Position numbers and translations under genes: made by a program
The notes under the pieces: generated by a model
The model's database searches: none
What the model saw: only the letters and a program-made list of their open reading frames with translations
What the model was told of the DNA's origin: nothing
Shown here: piece after piece, positions 33,391 to 42,186 of the stretch
Position numbering within the stretch: position 1 is the stretch's first letter
Layout of the letters: the number at the start of each line of letters is the position of its first letter
Source: Galbitalea sp. SE-J8
GTDB lineage: Bacteria > Actinomycetota > Actinomycetes > Actinomycetales > Microbacteriaceae
Reading direction: 5' to 3'
Assembly (NCBI RefSeq): GCF_030345695.1
Contig: NZ_JAUASV010000013.1
Coordinates: 25,442-89,441 of the forward strand
DNA: 64,000 bases

Positions 33391-34167
33391 GTGCCCGTGC
33401 TCCGCCTGTCCGACGTGTCACTCGTCCGGCAGGGGCGACCGCTCCTCGACGAGGTCGACTGGACGGTCGAGGCCGGCGAGCGCTGGGCCCTCATCGGCGC
33501 GAACGGCGCGGGCAAGTCGACGCTGCTGTCCCTCGCGGGCGCGGTGACGCATCCGTCGTCGGGCACGGTCGAGATCCTCGGCGAGCGTCTCGGCCGGGTC
33601 GACATCCGTGCCGTGCGCGAGCACATCGGACACGTCAACCCGCGGCACCCGCTCGCGTCCCCGCTCACGATCGAGCAGGTCGCGCTCACCGGGTTCACCG
33701 GCACGACCGAGCTGATGATGCGCTGGCAGCCGACGGATGCCGAGCTCGCCCGCGTCGCGGAGCTGCTGCGCACGCTCGGCATCGCCGGAGTCGCCCAGTC
33801 CCCGTGGACGACCCTCAGCCAGGGCGAGCGGGGCCGCGCGCTCATCGCTCGCGCGCTCGTGACCGAGCCCGCGCTCGTGCTGCTCGACGAGCCCGCGACG
33901 GGACTCGACGTCGCGGCGCGCGAGAAGCTGCTCGGCACGATCGACGCCGTGCACGCCGCGCACCCGGAGCTCGCGAGCGTGCTCGTGACCCACCACCTCG
34001 AGGAGCTGCCGCGCTCGACGACGCACGCGATGCTCATCCGCCACGGGCGCATCACGGCTGCCGGCGACGCGGATGCCGTGCTCACCACCGAGCGCGTCTC
34101 GCACGCCTTCGACCACCCGATCGAGATCGAGCGCCGCGACGGCCGGTGGAGCGCCCGCGCCCTCTGA
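33391..34167 (+). CDS. ABC transporter ATP-binding protein (ModF/YlmA type)
   Basis: 258 residues. Walker A GANGAGKSTLLSLAG (about residue 36), signature TLSQGERGRALIARAL, Walker B LVLLDEPATGLDVAAREKLL, switch His in LVTHHLEELPRSTTH. The wording of the signature and LEELP suggests the YlmA/ModF-like branch of lone ATPases whose substrates are unknown. No permease gene is next to it. GTG start at 33391. It sits between the hairpin at 33301 and copy C of the 64-bp element. Confidence 0.88.
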   Translation: MPVLRLSDVSLVRQGRPLLDEVDWTVEAGERWALIGANGAGKSTLLSLAGAVTHPSSGTVEILGERLGRVDIRAVREHIGHVNPRHPLASPLTIEQVALTGFTGTTELMMRWQPTDAELARVAELLRTLGIAGVAQSPWTTLSQGERGRALIARALVTEPALVLLDEPATGLDVAAREKLLGTIDAVHAAHPELASVLVTHHLEELPRSTTHAMLIRHGRITAAGDADAVLTTERVSHAFDHPIEIERRDGRWSARAL

Positions 34168-34197
34168 CCCCATAGCGCCGTAGCGCCATAGCGCCGT

Positions 34198-34261
34198 CGC
34201 TGAGGGGACGCATCTGGTCGGTATGCGCTCCCCGATTCCAACAGAATGCGACCCCTCAACC
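34198..34261. repeat. 64-bp palindromic element, copy C
   Basis: Left arm CGCTGAGGGGACGCAT, right arm ATGCGACCCCTCAACC, which has decayed by three bases. Its centre shares GGTCGGTATGCG with copy A. It lies 30 bp after the ABC ATPase stop and 109 bp before hemQ. Just upstream, the 9-base unit TAGCGCCGTAGCGCCATAGCGCCG is a minor tandem repeat. Confidence 0.85.
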
Positions 34262-34370
34262 GCTCGAGGGGGTGCGCACCCGCACCCGCCCGCCCCAGCG
34301 CCCGGGACAGAAGTCCCGAATCCCGCTCGCCGATTGGTGCCCGTCTGGTGCGCGGGGGAGGATGGAGGCC

Positions 34371-35084
34371 ATGACCGACAGCGCCACGAGCGCAGCGGAG
34401 CCGACCGCCGCATCCGGTGACGGCTTCACCCTCTTCGCGGTGCTGCGCCGCGACCCGCTCCGACCGACCCGCGAGGGCGACCCTTCGACAGGCTCAGGAC
34501 GGCGCCTCGACGAGGCGATCGCCGACGTCGAGAGCGCCGGCGTCGTGATCCGCGGGTTCTACGACACCTCGGGACTGCGCGCCGACGCCGACCTGATGAT
34601 CTGGCTGCACGGCGCCGACGCGCAGACCCTGCAGTGGGCGCTGCGCGAGCTGCGCCGCAGCGCCGCGCTCGTGAACCTGCTGCCGACCTGGAACGCGATG
34701 GGCGTGCACCGCGACGCCGAGTTCAATCGCGCGCACGTGCCCGGCTTCCTGCGCGGCGAGCGGGCCCGTGACTGGCTCGTCGTCTATCCCTTCGACCGCT
34801 CCTACGACTGGTACCTGCTCGACGACGCCGACCGCCGACGGATGCTCGCCGACCACGGGCGTAAGGGCGCCGCGTTCCGGAGCGTGGTCGCCAACACGGT
34901 CGCCGCCTTCGCGCTCGGCGACTACGAGTGGATCCTGCCGATGGAGTCCGACTCGCTCACCGACCTCGTCGACATGATGCGCGCTCTCCGCGCGACCGAG
35001 GCGCGCCTGCACGTGCGCGGCGAGGTGCCGTTCTTCACGGGCCGCCGCATCCCGGCGTCGGAGGTCCTGGAGGTGCTCCGATGA
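34371..35084 (+). CDS. hemQ: Coproheme decarboxylase (chlorite dismutase family)
   Basis: 237 residues. Last step of the coproporphyrin-dependent pathway: decarboxylates coproheme to haem b with peroxide. The family core is clear: GFYDTSGLRADADLMIWLHG, then VVYPFDRSYDWYLLDD (with the catalytic tyrosine), LADHGRKGAAF (proximal His) and WILPMESDSLTDLVDMMRAL. GGAGGCC precedes the ATG. In the variable N-terminus, residues about 37-45 (GDPSTGSGR) come from the repeat CCTTCGACAGGCTCAGGAC (34482-34500). It overlaps a small frame and then hemH by ATGA and GTGA. Confidence 0.94.
   Translation: MTDSATSAAEPTAASGDGFTLFAVLRRDPLRPTREGDPSTGSGRRLDEAIADVESAGVVIRGFYDTSGLRADADLMIWLHGADAQTLQWALRELRRSAALVNLLPTWNAMGVHRDAEFNRAHVPGFLRGERARDWLVVYPFDRSYDWYLLDDADRRRMLADHGRKGAAFRSVVANTVAAFALGDYEWILPMESDSLTDLVDMMRALRATEARLHVRGEVPFFTGRRIPASEVLEVLR
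34482..34500 (+). repeat. CCTTCGACAGGCTCAGG-type short repeat inside hemQ
   Basis: The word CCTTCGACAGGCTCAGGAC lies in frame within the hemQ N-terminus. Its reverse complement (GAGCCTGTCGACGG) occurs in putA at 56664-56677. Words of this type are dispersed repeats in many high-GC bacterial genomes. Confidence 0.6.
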
Positions 35085-35227
35085 GCGCTGCCGCTGCCGC
35101 TGCCGCTGCCGCTGCCGCTGCCGCTTCCGGTGATCGCGGTGCATTCCGCCCGCCCAAAGATGCCCACCGATCCCCGGCGGAACGCACCGCGATCGCCTCA
35201 CGCTCTCTCGTAAGGAATCCGCTGTGA
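35081..35227 (+). CDS. Small frame coupled to hemQ and hemH (48 residues)
   Basis: The ATG at 35081 overlaps the hemQ stop (ATGA), and the TGA at 35225-35227 overlaps the hemH GTG (GTGA). The product would be a poly-alanine run of about 13 residues coded by a GCTGCC repeat, then SGDRGAFRPPKDAHRSPAER and a short basic tail. Coupling at both ends makes translation plausible and could tie hemQ output to hemH. It could equally be an accidental frame in a repeat. No known family. Confidence 0.4.
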   Translation: MSAAAAAAAAAAAAASGDRGAFRPPKDAHRSPAERTAIASRSLVRNPL

Positions 35228-36441
35228 CCATCTCCAACGGCGAGCTTGACACGCTCGACCCGAATGCGCAGCTCGTGCGGGCCGCGGCATCCGCTCAGGC
35301 GGCCGCGGGCGAGCCCTTCGTCACCGAGCCGGTCGCCTACGACGCGATCCTGCTCGCGAGCTTCGGCGGGCCGGAGGGGCAGGACGACGTCATCCCGTTC
35401 CTGCGCAATGTCACGCGCGGGCGCGGCATCCCTGACGAGCGCCTCGAGGAGGTCGCGCACCACTACCGCCACTTCGGCGGGGTGAGTCCGATCAACCAGC
35501 AGAACCGCGAGCTCAAGGCCGCGCTCGAGGCCCGGCTCGCGGAACGCGGCATCGACCTGCCGGTCGTGTGGGGCAACCGCAACTGGGACCCGTACCTGAA
35601 GGACGCCTTCGCCGAGGCTCACGAGCGCGGCTTCGCGAAGCTGATCGCGATCGGCACGAGCGCGTACAGCTCGTTCTCGTCGTGTCGGCAGTACCGCGAG
35701 GACTACGCGCTCACCCTCGACGCCACCGGACTCGACGGCGCGCTCGAGATCGACAAGGTGCGCCAGTTCTTCGACCACCCGGGCTTCGTGCAGCCGTTCC
35801 TCGAGGGCGTGCGCGACGCGCTCGCCGCGTTCGCGGAGCTGGGCCACGCGCCCGAGAACACGCGCGTGCTGTTCTCGACCCACAGCATCCCGTCGACGGA
35901 TGCCGAGCGCAGCGGTCCGGACGGCCACGCCTACGAGCGCCAGCACCTCGCCGTCGCCGAGCACATCATGTCTTCTCTCATCCCTGACGCGACGAACACG
36001 AGCGATGACATCGCTGCCACTGCGGTTCCCGCGTGGCAGCTCGTCTACCAGTCGCGCTCCGGGCCGCCCACCCAGCCGTGGCTCGAGCCGGACGTCAACG
36101 ACGTCATCGCCGCCCTGCCCGGCGAGGGCGTGACGGCGGTCGCGGTGGTGCCCCTCGGCTTCGTCTCCGACCACATGGAGGTGCTCTGGGACCTCGACAC
36201 GGAGGCGAAGGAGACCGCCGAAGAGGCCGGACTCGCGTACCGCCGCACGCCGACGCCGGGCACGCACCCGGCCTACGTCGACGCGCTCATCGACCTCGTG
36301 CTCGAGCGCCGCGACGGCATCCCGGTCGCGGAGCGGCCGTCGGTGACCGACCTCGGTCCGTGGTACGACACCTGCCGCCCGGGCTGCTGCGAGAACGTAC
36401 GCGCCGGCTTCAAGCCCGCGCTGTGCGGGGTGGCGCCGTGA
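35224..36441 (+). CDS. hemH: Coproporphyrin III ferrochelatase, Fe-S type
   Basis: 405 residues. Inserts iron into coproporphyrin III. The core reads ILLASFGGPEGQDDVIPFLR near residue 44, TSAYSSFSSCRQYRED, FSTHSIPSTDA (active-site His) and VVPLGFVSDHMEVLWDLD (active-site Glu). The C-terminus has the cysteine cluster TCRPGCCEN...ALCG, which together with the cysteine in SSCRQY matches the [2Fe-2S] centre of actinobacterial ferrochelatases. GTG start inside the preceding stop; the stop overlaps hemC by 4 bases. Confidence 0.96.
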   Translation: MTISNGELDTLDPNAQLVRAAASAQAAAGEPFVTEPVAYDAILLASFGGPEGQDDVIPFLRNVTRGRGIPDERLEEVAHHYRHFGGVSPINQQNRELKAALEARLAERGIDLPVVWGNRNWDPYLKDAFAEAHERGFAKLIAIGTSAYSSFSSCRQYREDYALTLDATGLDGALEIDKVRQFFDHPGFVQPFLEGVRDALAAFAELGHAPENTRVLFSTHSIPSTDAERSGPDGHAYERQHLAVAEHIMSSLIPDATNTSDDIAATAVPAWQLVYQSRSGPPTQPWLEPDVNDVIAALPGEGVTAVAVVPLGFVSDHMEVLWDLDTEAKETAEEAGLAYRRTPTPGTHPAYVDALIDLVLERRDGIPVAERPSVTDLGPWYDTCRPGCCENVRAGFKPALCGVAP

Positions 36442-37391
36442 GCGGCGACAGCTCCCTGATGCTGTCGAAGGGCGGCCCCATCCGTCTCGGCACGCGGGGC
36501 AGCGCCCTCGCCCTGGCGCAGTCCCAGCAGGTCGCCGACGCGCTCGCCGCGCGGGCGAAGCGCGAGGTCGTGCTCGTGCCCGTGACGACGCACGGCGACA
36601 CGTCGGGGGCGTCGCTCGCGCAGCTCGGCGGAACGGGCGTGTTCGCGGGGGCGCTGCGCGAGGCGCTCGCCGCGGGCGAGGTGGACGTCGTGGTGCACTC
36701 CCTCAAGGACCTCCCGACGGCGCCCGCCGACGGCCTCGTGATCGGCGCCGTGCCGAAGCGCGCCGACCCCCGCGACGCGCTCGTCGCGCGCGACGCGCTC
36801 ACGCTCGAGACGCTGCCCGCGGGCGCCCGCGTCGGCACCGGCTCGCCGCGCCGCCGCGCTCAGCTGCTCGACGCCCGCGGCGACCTCGAGGTCGCCGACC
36901 TCCGCGGCAACGTCGACACGCGGCTCGCGCGCGTGACGGATGCCGCAGCATCCGACCGGCTCGACGCCGTCGTGCTCGCGGCCGCGGGCCTCGCGCGCAT
37001 CGACCGTTCGGACGTCGCGACGCAGCAGCTCAGCATCGACTCATGGCCGACCGCCCCCGGCCAGGGCGCCCTCGCGATCGAGGTGCGTCGCGGGGAGGAG
37101 AGGCTGGTCGCCGCGCTCAACCACGGGCCGTCCCGCACGATCGTCGAGGCGGAGCGCGCCGTGCTCGCCGAGCTCGAGGCGGGCTGCGCCGCGCCGATCG
37201 CGGCACACGCGATCATCGACGACGGGATGCTGTTCCTGTCCGCGCGGGTCTACGCGCCCGACGGCGGCTCGCGGCTGACGGCGAGCCACGCGCTCTACCT
37301 CGACGACACCCCGACCCCCGCGACCGACCTCGCGGCGCGCGTCGCGGCCGAGCTCGTCGCGCTCGGCGCCCGGGAGATCGCACCGCTGTGA
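36438..37391 (+). CDS. hemC: Hydroxymethylbilane synthase (porphobilinogen deaminase)
   Basis: 317 residues. Joins four porphobilinogens into hydroxymethylbilane. The start [54 protein letters not shown] and the dipyrromethane-anchoring cysteine in [15 protein letters not shown] (about residue 250) are all intact. The GTG at 36438 overlaps the hemH stop. It ends 7 bp before hemB, in the same operon. Confidence 0.96.
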   Translation: MSGDSSLMLSKGGPIRLGTRGSALALAQSQQVADALAARAKREVVLVPVTTHGDTSGASLAQLGGTGVFAGALREALAAGEVDVVVHSLKDLPTAPADGLVIGAVPKRADPRDALVARDALTLETLPAGARVGTGSPRRRAQLLDARGDLEVADLRGNVDTRLARVTDAAASDRLDAVVLAAAGLARIDRSDVATQQLSIDSWPTAPGQGALAIEVRRGEERLVAALNHGPSRTIVEAERAVLAELEAGCAAPIAAHAIIDDGMLFLSARVYAPDGGSRLTASHALYLDDTPTPATDLAARVAAELVALGAREIAPL

Positions 37392-37398
37392 GCATCCG

Positions 37399-38388
37399 AT
37401 GACCGTGGACCCCATCCGCCCCCGCCGCCTCCGGCAGAGCGCGGCCATGCGCCGCCTCGTCGCCGAGACGCGCCTGCACCCGGCCGAGCTCGTGCTCCCG
37501 GTCTTCGCGGGGGAGGGACTCACCGAGCCGCGCCCGATCGCCTCGATGCCAGGCGTCGTGCAGCACTCGCTCGACTCGCTGCGGGCGACCGTGGCCGATG
37601 CCGCCGAGCTCGGCATCGGCGGCATCATGCTCTTCGGCGTGCCACTGGACGAGAAGAAGGATGCCGTCGGCAGCGCCGGCACGGACCCCGACGGCATCCT
37701 GCAGGTCGCGACGCGCGCGGCCGTCGCCGAGGCGGGCGACGCGCTCGTCGTGCAGACGGACGTCTGCCTCGACGAGTTCACCGACCACGGCCACTGCGGC
37801 GTGCTCACCGCGGACGGACTCGTCGACAACGACGCGACTCTCGAGCGCTACGCGGAGATGGCCGTCGTGCAGGCCGAGGCGGGCAGCGGTCTGCTCGGCC
37901 TGAGCGGCATGATGGACCACCAGGTCGCGGCCGTGCGCGCCGCGCTCGACGCGAGCGGACACGAGCTGACGCCGATCCTCGCCTACTCGGGCAAGTACTC
38001 GGGCGGATGGTACGGCCCGTTCCGCGAGGCGGTGCAGTCGAGCCTGCGGGGCGACCGCCGCGCCTACCAGCTCGACACGGCGAACGGGCGCGAGGGCGTG
38101 CGCGAGGCCGCTCTCGACATCGCCGAGGGTGCCGACATCGTCATGGTGAAGCCCGCGTCGCACTTCCTCGACGTGCTCGCCGCGACATCCGCCTCCTCGC
38201 CCGTGCCGACCTGGGCGTACCAGGTCTCGGGCGAGTACTCGATGATCGAGGCGGCCGCGGCGCACGGCTGGATCGATCGCGAGCGCCTCATCCCGGACAC
38301 GCTGCTCGCCATCAAGCGCGCGGGCGCCGAGGCGATCCTCACCTACTACGCCCTGGAGGTCGCGCGCACCCTGCGCGCCGGTGTCTGA
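37399..38388 (+). CDS. hemB: Delta-aminolevulinic acid dehydratase
   Basis: 329 residues. Condenses two aminolevulinates to porphobilinogen. The Schiff-base lysine is in [12 protein letters not shown] (about residue 250) and the other active-site lysine in [15 protein letters not shown] (about 197). The metal loop reads [16 protein letters not shown], with Asp residues instead of the zinc-binding cysteines, pointing to a magnesium-type enzyme. [10 protein letters not shown] replaces the commoner APSDMMDGRV. Last gene of the hemQ-hemB run; about 20 bases around the stop are tandemly duplicated after it. Confidence 0.96.
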   Translation: MTVDPIRPRRLRQSAAMRRLVAETRLHPAELVLPVFAGEGLTEPRPIASMPGVVQHSLDSLRATVADAAELGIGGIMLFGVPLDEKKDAVGSAGTDPDGILQVATRAAVAEAGDALVVQTDVCLDEFTDHGHCGVLTADGLVDNDATLERYAEMAVVQAEAGSGLLGLSGMMDHQVAAVRAALDASGHELTPILAYSGKYSGGWYGPFREAVQSSLRGDRRAYQLDTANGREGVREAALDIAEGADIVMVKPASHFLDVLAATSASSPVPTWAYQVSGEYSMIEAAAAHGWIDRERLIPDTLLAIKRAGAEAILTYYALEVARTLRAGV

Positions 38389-38575
38389 CCCGCGCTGCGC
38401 CTGCGCCGGCGTCTGACCCGCGCTGCGCCTCCGCGCGCGTCCCGGGGCCCGCCGGCCCGCCGCCGGCCCCGCCGCCGCGCCTGTCCCGGGCCCGCCGCCG
38501 CCCGTCGGCCGCCCCGCGAGCCCTCGCCCTCCCCATCTCCCGCGCGACCCCACGCACGGCCCGGCCCCCGCCGCG

Positions 38576-38666
38576 ATCACGGAAATGCAGGAGCGCATTG
38601 TCCCGAAGGGGCGGAAACGCCCGATTCGGCCGACGTAGACGACCGACCCTCCTGCATTTCCGTGAT
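38576..38666. repeat. 91-bp element with 17-bp inverted repeats between hemB and hemL
   Basis: Arms ATCACGGAAATGCAGGA (38576-38592) and TCCTGCATTTCCGTGAT (38650-38666) around a 57-base centre. The 422-bp gap from hemB to hemL also contains a duplicated stop region (38377-38430) and a very G-rich stretch of GGGGCCGCGCGG words (38680-38775). No gene is seen in the gap. The element may end the hemQ-hemB transcript. Confidence 0.83.
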
Positions 38667-38810
38667 GGGCGGGGAGGAGGGGCCGCGCGGGGGGCCGCGC
38701 GGGGGGCGGGGAGGAGGGGCCGCGCGTGGGGCCGTGCGGGAGGCGGGGTGGTGGGGCCGCGCGGGAGGCGGCGCGGCCCGGGCAGAGCACCGAGACGAGA
38801 GAATGAGCGT

Positions 38811-40139
38811 ATGACGACGAACGACGAGGCCTTCGCCCGCGCCCAGCGCGCCACCCCGGGCGGGGTGAACTCGCCCGTCCGGGCGTACCGGTCCGTGGGC
38901 GGCACGCCGCGCGCGATCGTCGCCGCCCGGGGCGCGTACGTGACGGATGTCGAGGGTCGCGAATACGTGGACCTGGTCGCGTCGTGGGGTCCCGCGATCC
39001 TGGGGCACGCGCATCCGTCGGTCGTGGCGGCCGTGCAGGCGGCCGCTGCCCGGGGCCTGAGCTTCGGCGCGAGCACCCCCGCCGAGACCGAGCTCGCGGA
39101 GCTCGTCGAGCACCGTGTCAGCCTGCCCGGGGCGGACGGCCCGCGGCGTCCGGTCGAGCGGTTGCGCCTCGTGTCGACCGGCACCGAGGCCACGATGACC
39201 GCCATCCGTCTCGCGCGCGGCGCGACCGGGCGGGACCTGCTCGTGAAGTTCGCCGGCCACTACCACGGTCACTCCGACGGCCTCCTCGCCGAGAGCGGAT
39301 CGGGTGTCGCGACGCTCGCGCTGCCCGGCTCGGCGGGTGTGCCGGCGCCGATCGCGGCGCAGACGATCGTCGTGCCGTACAACGATGCGGCGGCGCTCGA
39401 GCGGCTGTTCGCGGAGCGCGGCGCCGAGATCGCGGGCGTGATCGTCGAGGCGGCGGCCGCCAACATGGGCGTGGTGCCGCCCGCGCCGGGCTTCCACGCG
39501 CTCATCCGCCGCCTGACGCGGCAGCACGGCGCCCTGATGATCTCCGACGAGGTGCTCACCGGCTTCCGCGTCGCGCCCGCGGGCTACTGGGGCCACGCCG
39601 CCGAGAGCTGGGACCCCGACCTGTTCACCTTCGGCAAGGTCGTCGGAGGGGGCATGCCGCTCGCGGCGCTCGGCGGCCGCGCCGACGTCATGGAGCTGCT
39701 CGCCCCGCTCGGCCCCGTCTACCAGGCGGGCACGCTGAGCGGCAATCCGGTCGCGGTCGCCGCGGGCCTCGCGACGCTGCAGAACGCGGATGCCGCCGTC
39801 TACGAGCGCCTGGACGCGGTCGCCGCGATCGTCAGCGCCGAGACGAGCGAGGCGCTCAGCGCCGCGGGCGTCGCGCACACGGTGCAGCGCGCCGGAAACC
39901 TGTTCTCGTTCGCGTTCCGGGAGTCCGCCCCGCGCGACTACGACGAGGTGCGCGACCAGGAGGCGTTCCGGTACCGGGCGTTCTTCCACGCCATGCTCGA
40001 CGCGGGGGTGAGCCTGCCGCCGAGCGTGTTCGAGGCCTGGTTCGTCACGGCCGCGCACGACGACGCGGCCGTCGCCCGCATCCTCGACGCGCTGCCGGCC
40101 GCCGCCCGCGCCGCCGCCGCGGCGACGCCCGCGGCCTGA
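38811..40139 (+). CDS. hemL: Glutamate-1-semialdehyde 2,1-aminomutase
   Basis: 442 residues. PLP enzyme that makes 5-aminolevulinate. The start [50 protein letters not shown] and [11 protein letters not shown] are typical; the PLP lysine is in [18 protein letters not shown] (about residue 275). The ATG at 38811 is used; an ATG 9 bases upstream stops at once. It has its own upstream gap and so perhaps its own promoter. Confidence 0.96.
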   Translation: MTTNDEAFARAQRATPGGVNSPVRAYRSVGGTPRAIVAARGAYVTDVEGREYVDLVASWGPAILGHAHPSVVAAVQAAAARGLSFGASTPAETELAELVEHRVSLPGADGPRRPVERLRLVSTGTEATMTAIRLARGATGRDLLVKFAGHYHGHSDGLLAESGSGVATLALPGSAGVPAPIAAQTIVVPYNDAAALERLFAERGAEIAGVIVEAAAANMGVVPPAPGFHALIRRLTRQHGALMISDEVLTGFRVAPAGYWGHAAESWDPDLFTFGKVVGGGMPLAALGGRADVMELLAPLGPVYQAGTLSGNPVAVAAGLATLQNADAAVYERLDAVAAIVSAETSEALSAAGVAHTVQRAGNLFSFAFRESAPRDYDEVRDQEAFRYRAFFHAMLDAGVSLPPSVFEAWFVTAAHDDAAVARILDALPAAARAAAAATPAA

Positions 40140-40248
40140 CGCCGACCCGAAGCCTGAATGCGGCCCCGGTGCACGCCGAGAGCCGGATAATCTGGTCACT
40201 CGGCGCACCGACCCGCATCGGCGCGCACCCCCGACTGGAGGCACACCC

Positions 40249-40536
40249 ATGAGAGGCAAGATCCTGTTGGCGACCGGGCTCGCCGTCGGATACGTGCTCG
40301 GCACCCGTGCCGGGCACGAGCGCTACGAGCAGATCAAGTCGGCCGCTGCAAGGTTCTGGCACGATCCGCGCGTGCAGAAGCAGGTGCACACCGCCGAGGA
40401 CTTCGTGAAGGACAAGGCGCCCGACGTCGCCGGGTTCGTGGCCGACCAGGGCAAGAAGGTGGCCGCCCAGGTCACCGCCTCGAAGTCGGCGGGCAAGTCC
40501 GCCTCGAAGCCGCGCTCCGCGACCTCGACGTCATGA
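40249..40536 (+). CDS. YtxH-like small envelope protein
   Basis: 95 residues. A short hydrophobic N-terminus (KILLATGLAVGYVLGTRAG) with the conserved GYxLGxRAGxxRYE pattern is followed by a soluble helix and a basic Ser/Lys/Ala tail. In actinobacteria such proteins occur with holin-like and DUF3618 proteins, as here. A general stress or envelope role is suspected but not established. It overlaps the next gene by ATGA. Confidence 0.8.
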   Translation: MRGKILLATGLAVGYVLGTRAGHERYEQIKSAAARFWHDPRVQKQVHTAEDFVKDKAPDVAGFVADQGKKVAAQVTASKSAGKSASKPRSATSTS

Positions 40537-40940
40537 GCGACGCCGATCCCCGAGATCGGCGCGGCCTGTTCCGGCTGATCGCCGACCTGCCGAAGCTCGT
40601 CGTCGACCTGTTCCGGGCCGAGCTCGACTCGCTCAAGCGGGAGCTCATCGCCAAGCTCACGGCGATCGGGATCGGCGCGGGCCTCTTCGCGGCCGCGGCG
40701 CTCGTCGCGTTCTTCGCTCTCGCCGTGCTCATCGCCGCCGCCATCCTGGGGATCGCCGTGGCGCTCCCGGCCTGGCTGTCGGCGCTCATCGTCGGCGTCG
40801 CGCTCCTCCTCATCGCCGGGGTGCTCGTGCTCGTCGGCGTTTCGAATCTCAAGCGCGGTCTCCCGCCCGCGCCGACCGACACGATCGCGAGCGTCAAGCG
40901 CGACGTGGACGCGATCAAGGGAATCGGAAGGCGGTCCTGA
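40533..40940 (+). CDS. Holin-X-like phage holin family membrane protein
   Basis: 135 residues. An amphipathic N-terminus (LFRLIADLPKLVVDLFRAEL) and two long membrane spans (AGLFAAAALVAFFALAVLIA and LSALIVGVALLLIAGVLVLV) match the actinobacterial Holin-X family, which is chromosomal and not a sign of a prophage. It overlaps the YtxH-like gene and is followed 2 bp later by the DUF3618 gene. Confidence 0.85.
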   Translation: MSDADPRDRRGLFRLIADLPKLVVDLFRAELDSLKRELIAKLTAIGIGAGLFAAAALVAFFALAVLIAAAILGIAVALPAWLSALIVGVALLLIAGVLVLVGVSNLKRGLPPAPTDTIASVKRDVDAIKGIGRRS

Positions 40941-40942
40941 CC

Positions 40943-41170
40943 ATGTCGGATGCATCACTCGACGCCCGCATCGCGTCCACCCGGGCGGAGCTCGAGGGCA
41001 CGCTCGACGCCCTCGAGGACAAGCTCAACGTGCCGAAGCAGGCGTCGCTGCTCGCCGAGCGCGTGCGCGTCTCGTATTCGCGCAATCCGGTGCCGTGGAT
41101 CATCGGGGCCACGGCCGCCGCGATCGCCGTCGCGGGCACGATCGCGTGGGCGATCCTGAGCGACGATTAG
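40943..41170 (+). CDS. DUF3618 family protein
   Basis: 75 residues. The N-terminus LDARIASTRAELEGTLDALE with KLNVPKQ is the DUF3618 signature, followed by one membrane span (WIIGATAAAIAVAGTIAWAI). It closes a three-gene operon of small envelope proteins placed between hemL and hemD. Function unknown. Confidence 0.86.
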   Translation: MSDASLDARIASTRAELEGTLDALEDKLNVPKQASLLAERVRVSYSRNPVPWIIGATAAAIAVAGTIAWAILSDD

Positions 41171-41203
41171 ACCGTCGCCGCACCGCGCGGCATCATGGGG
41201 GTC

Positions 41204-41959
41204 ATGCCAGCCACCGACCGCGCCCTCGCCGGGTGGCGGGTGCTGGTGCCGCGGGGCGGCAAGTGGGGCGACGCCGTCGCCGCCACGTTGCGCGGGCTCG
41301 GTGCGATCCCGGTGATCGCGCCGCTCATCAACTTCGCGAGCACCGACGACCCGGATGCCCTCGCGCGCGCCCTCGAGCGGCTGACGACGGGGAGCTACGA
41401 CTGGCTCGTGGTCACGAGCGCGACGACCGTCGACGTGCTCGTGAGCTCGGGCGTAGCGCTGCCCGAGCGCACGCGCGTCGCGGCGGTCGGTGAGACCACC
41501 GCGGCGGCCCTCGTGCTCGCCGGATACCACGTCGACTTCGTGCCGGAGGACAATTCCGCGCGCGGCCTCGTCAGGGAGTGGGACTCCGGCGCGACGGGCA
41601 GCGTGCTCGTGCCGCAGTCCGACATCGCCGAGCCGACCCTCGTGGCGGGTCTCGCCGACCGCGGCCTCGACATCGAGTACGTCGCCGCGTACCGCACCGT
41701 GGGCGTGCCGGTCGCCGACAGCGTGCGAGCGGATGTCGCATCCGGTCGCATCGGCGCGTTGCTCGTCACGAGCGGCAGCGTCGCGCGGCAGATCGCCGAG
41801 CAGCTCGCGCCGCTGCCCGAGGCGACCGTGGTCGCGTGCATCGGCCCGCGCACGGCGTTCGACGCCCGCGGCGCGGGGCTCACCGTGCACGCGATCGCCG
41901 AGTCCCGCTCGGCGGACTCCCTCGTCGAGTCCCTCGTCGACTTCGTCGCCGGGCGCTGA
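41204..41959 (+). CDS. hemD: Uroporphyrinogen-III synthase
   Basis: 251 residues from the ATG at 41204, which has GGGGG just before it; an ATG at 41195 is possible. Cyclises hydroxymethylbilane to uroporphyrinogen III. This family is weakly conserved, but the two-domain pattern is plain: WRVLVPRGGKWGDAVAATLR, then YDWLVVTSATTVDVL, AVGETTAAALVLAGY, VLVPQSDIAEPTLVAGL and ALLVTSGSVARQIAEQL. It completes the haem pathway in this window, set apart from the main run by the small envelope-protein operon. Confidence 0.88.
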   Translation: MPATDRALAGWRVLVPRGGKWGDAVAATLRGLGAIPVIAPLINFASTDDPDALARALERLTTGSYDWLVVTSATTVDVLVSSGVALPERTRVAAVGETTAAALVLAGYHVDFVPEDNSARGLVREWDSGATGSVLVPQSDIAEPTLVAGLADRGLDIEYVAAYRTVGVPVADSVRADVASGRIGALLVTSGSVARQIAEQLAPLPEATVVACIGPRTAFDARGAGLTVHAIAESRSADSLVESLVDFVAGR

Positions 41960-41968
41960 ACCGCGGGC

Positions 41969-42127
41969 TCAGACCCCCGGTCTCTCGGGCCCCGGTCGGC
42001 GGAAATAGAGCGCGTCCACGGTGAACAGGGCCGCGATCTCCGCCGGGTCGTTGCTGCGCCAGGCCCGCTCGTACCCGCGCACCCCGGTCTCGATCGCCGC
42101 GCGATCGGCGGCATCCGTTGTCGTCAT
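41969..42127 (-). pseudogene. Truncated SnoaL/NTF2-like protein
   Basis: 52 codons. The visible AAIETGVRGYERAWRSNDPAEI followed by AALFTVDALYF is the N-terminal helix of the SnoaL-like/NTF2-like fold, but the remaining 80-90 residues are missing: the frame ends after FRRPGPERPGV. The stop lies 9 bp from the end of hemD. I infer a remnant of a gene cut by deletion. Confidence 0.5.
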
Positions 42128-42186
42128 GCTCGGAACGGTAACGGCATCCGCCGACGCGCCGGCCGCGGACGACCGGTCTGCAACGT

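Noticed and set aside
40533..40940. A prophage, because of the holin-like gene
   Set aside because: Holin-X with YtxH-like and DUF3618 genes is a common chromosomal trio, and no phage structural or lysis genes are near.
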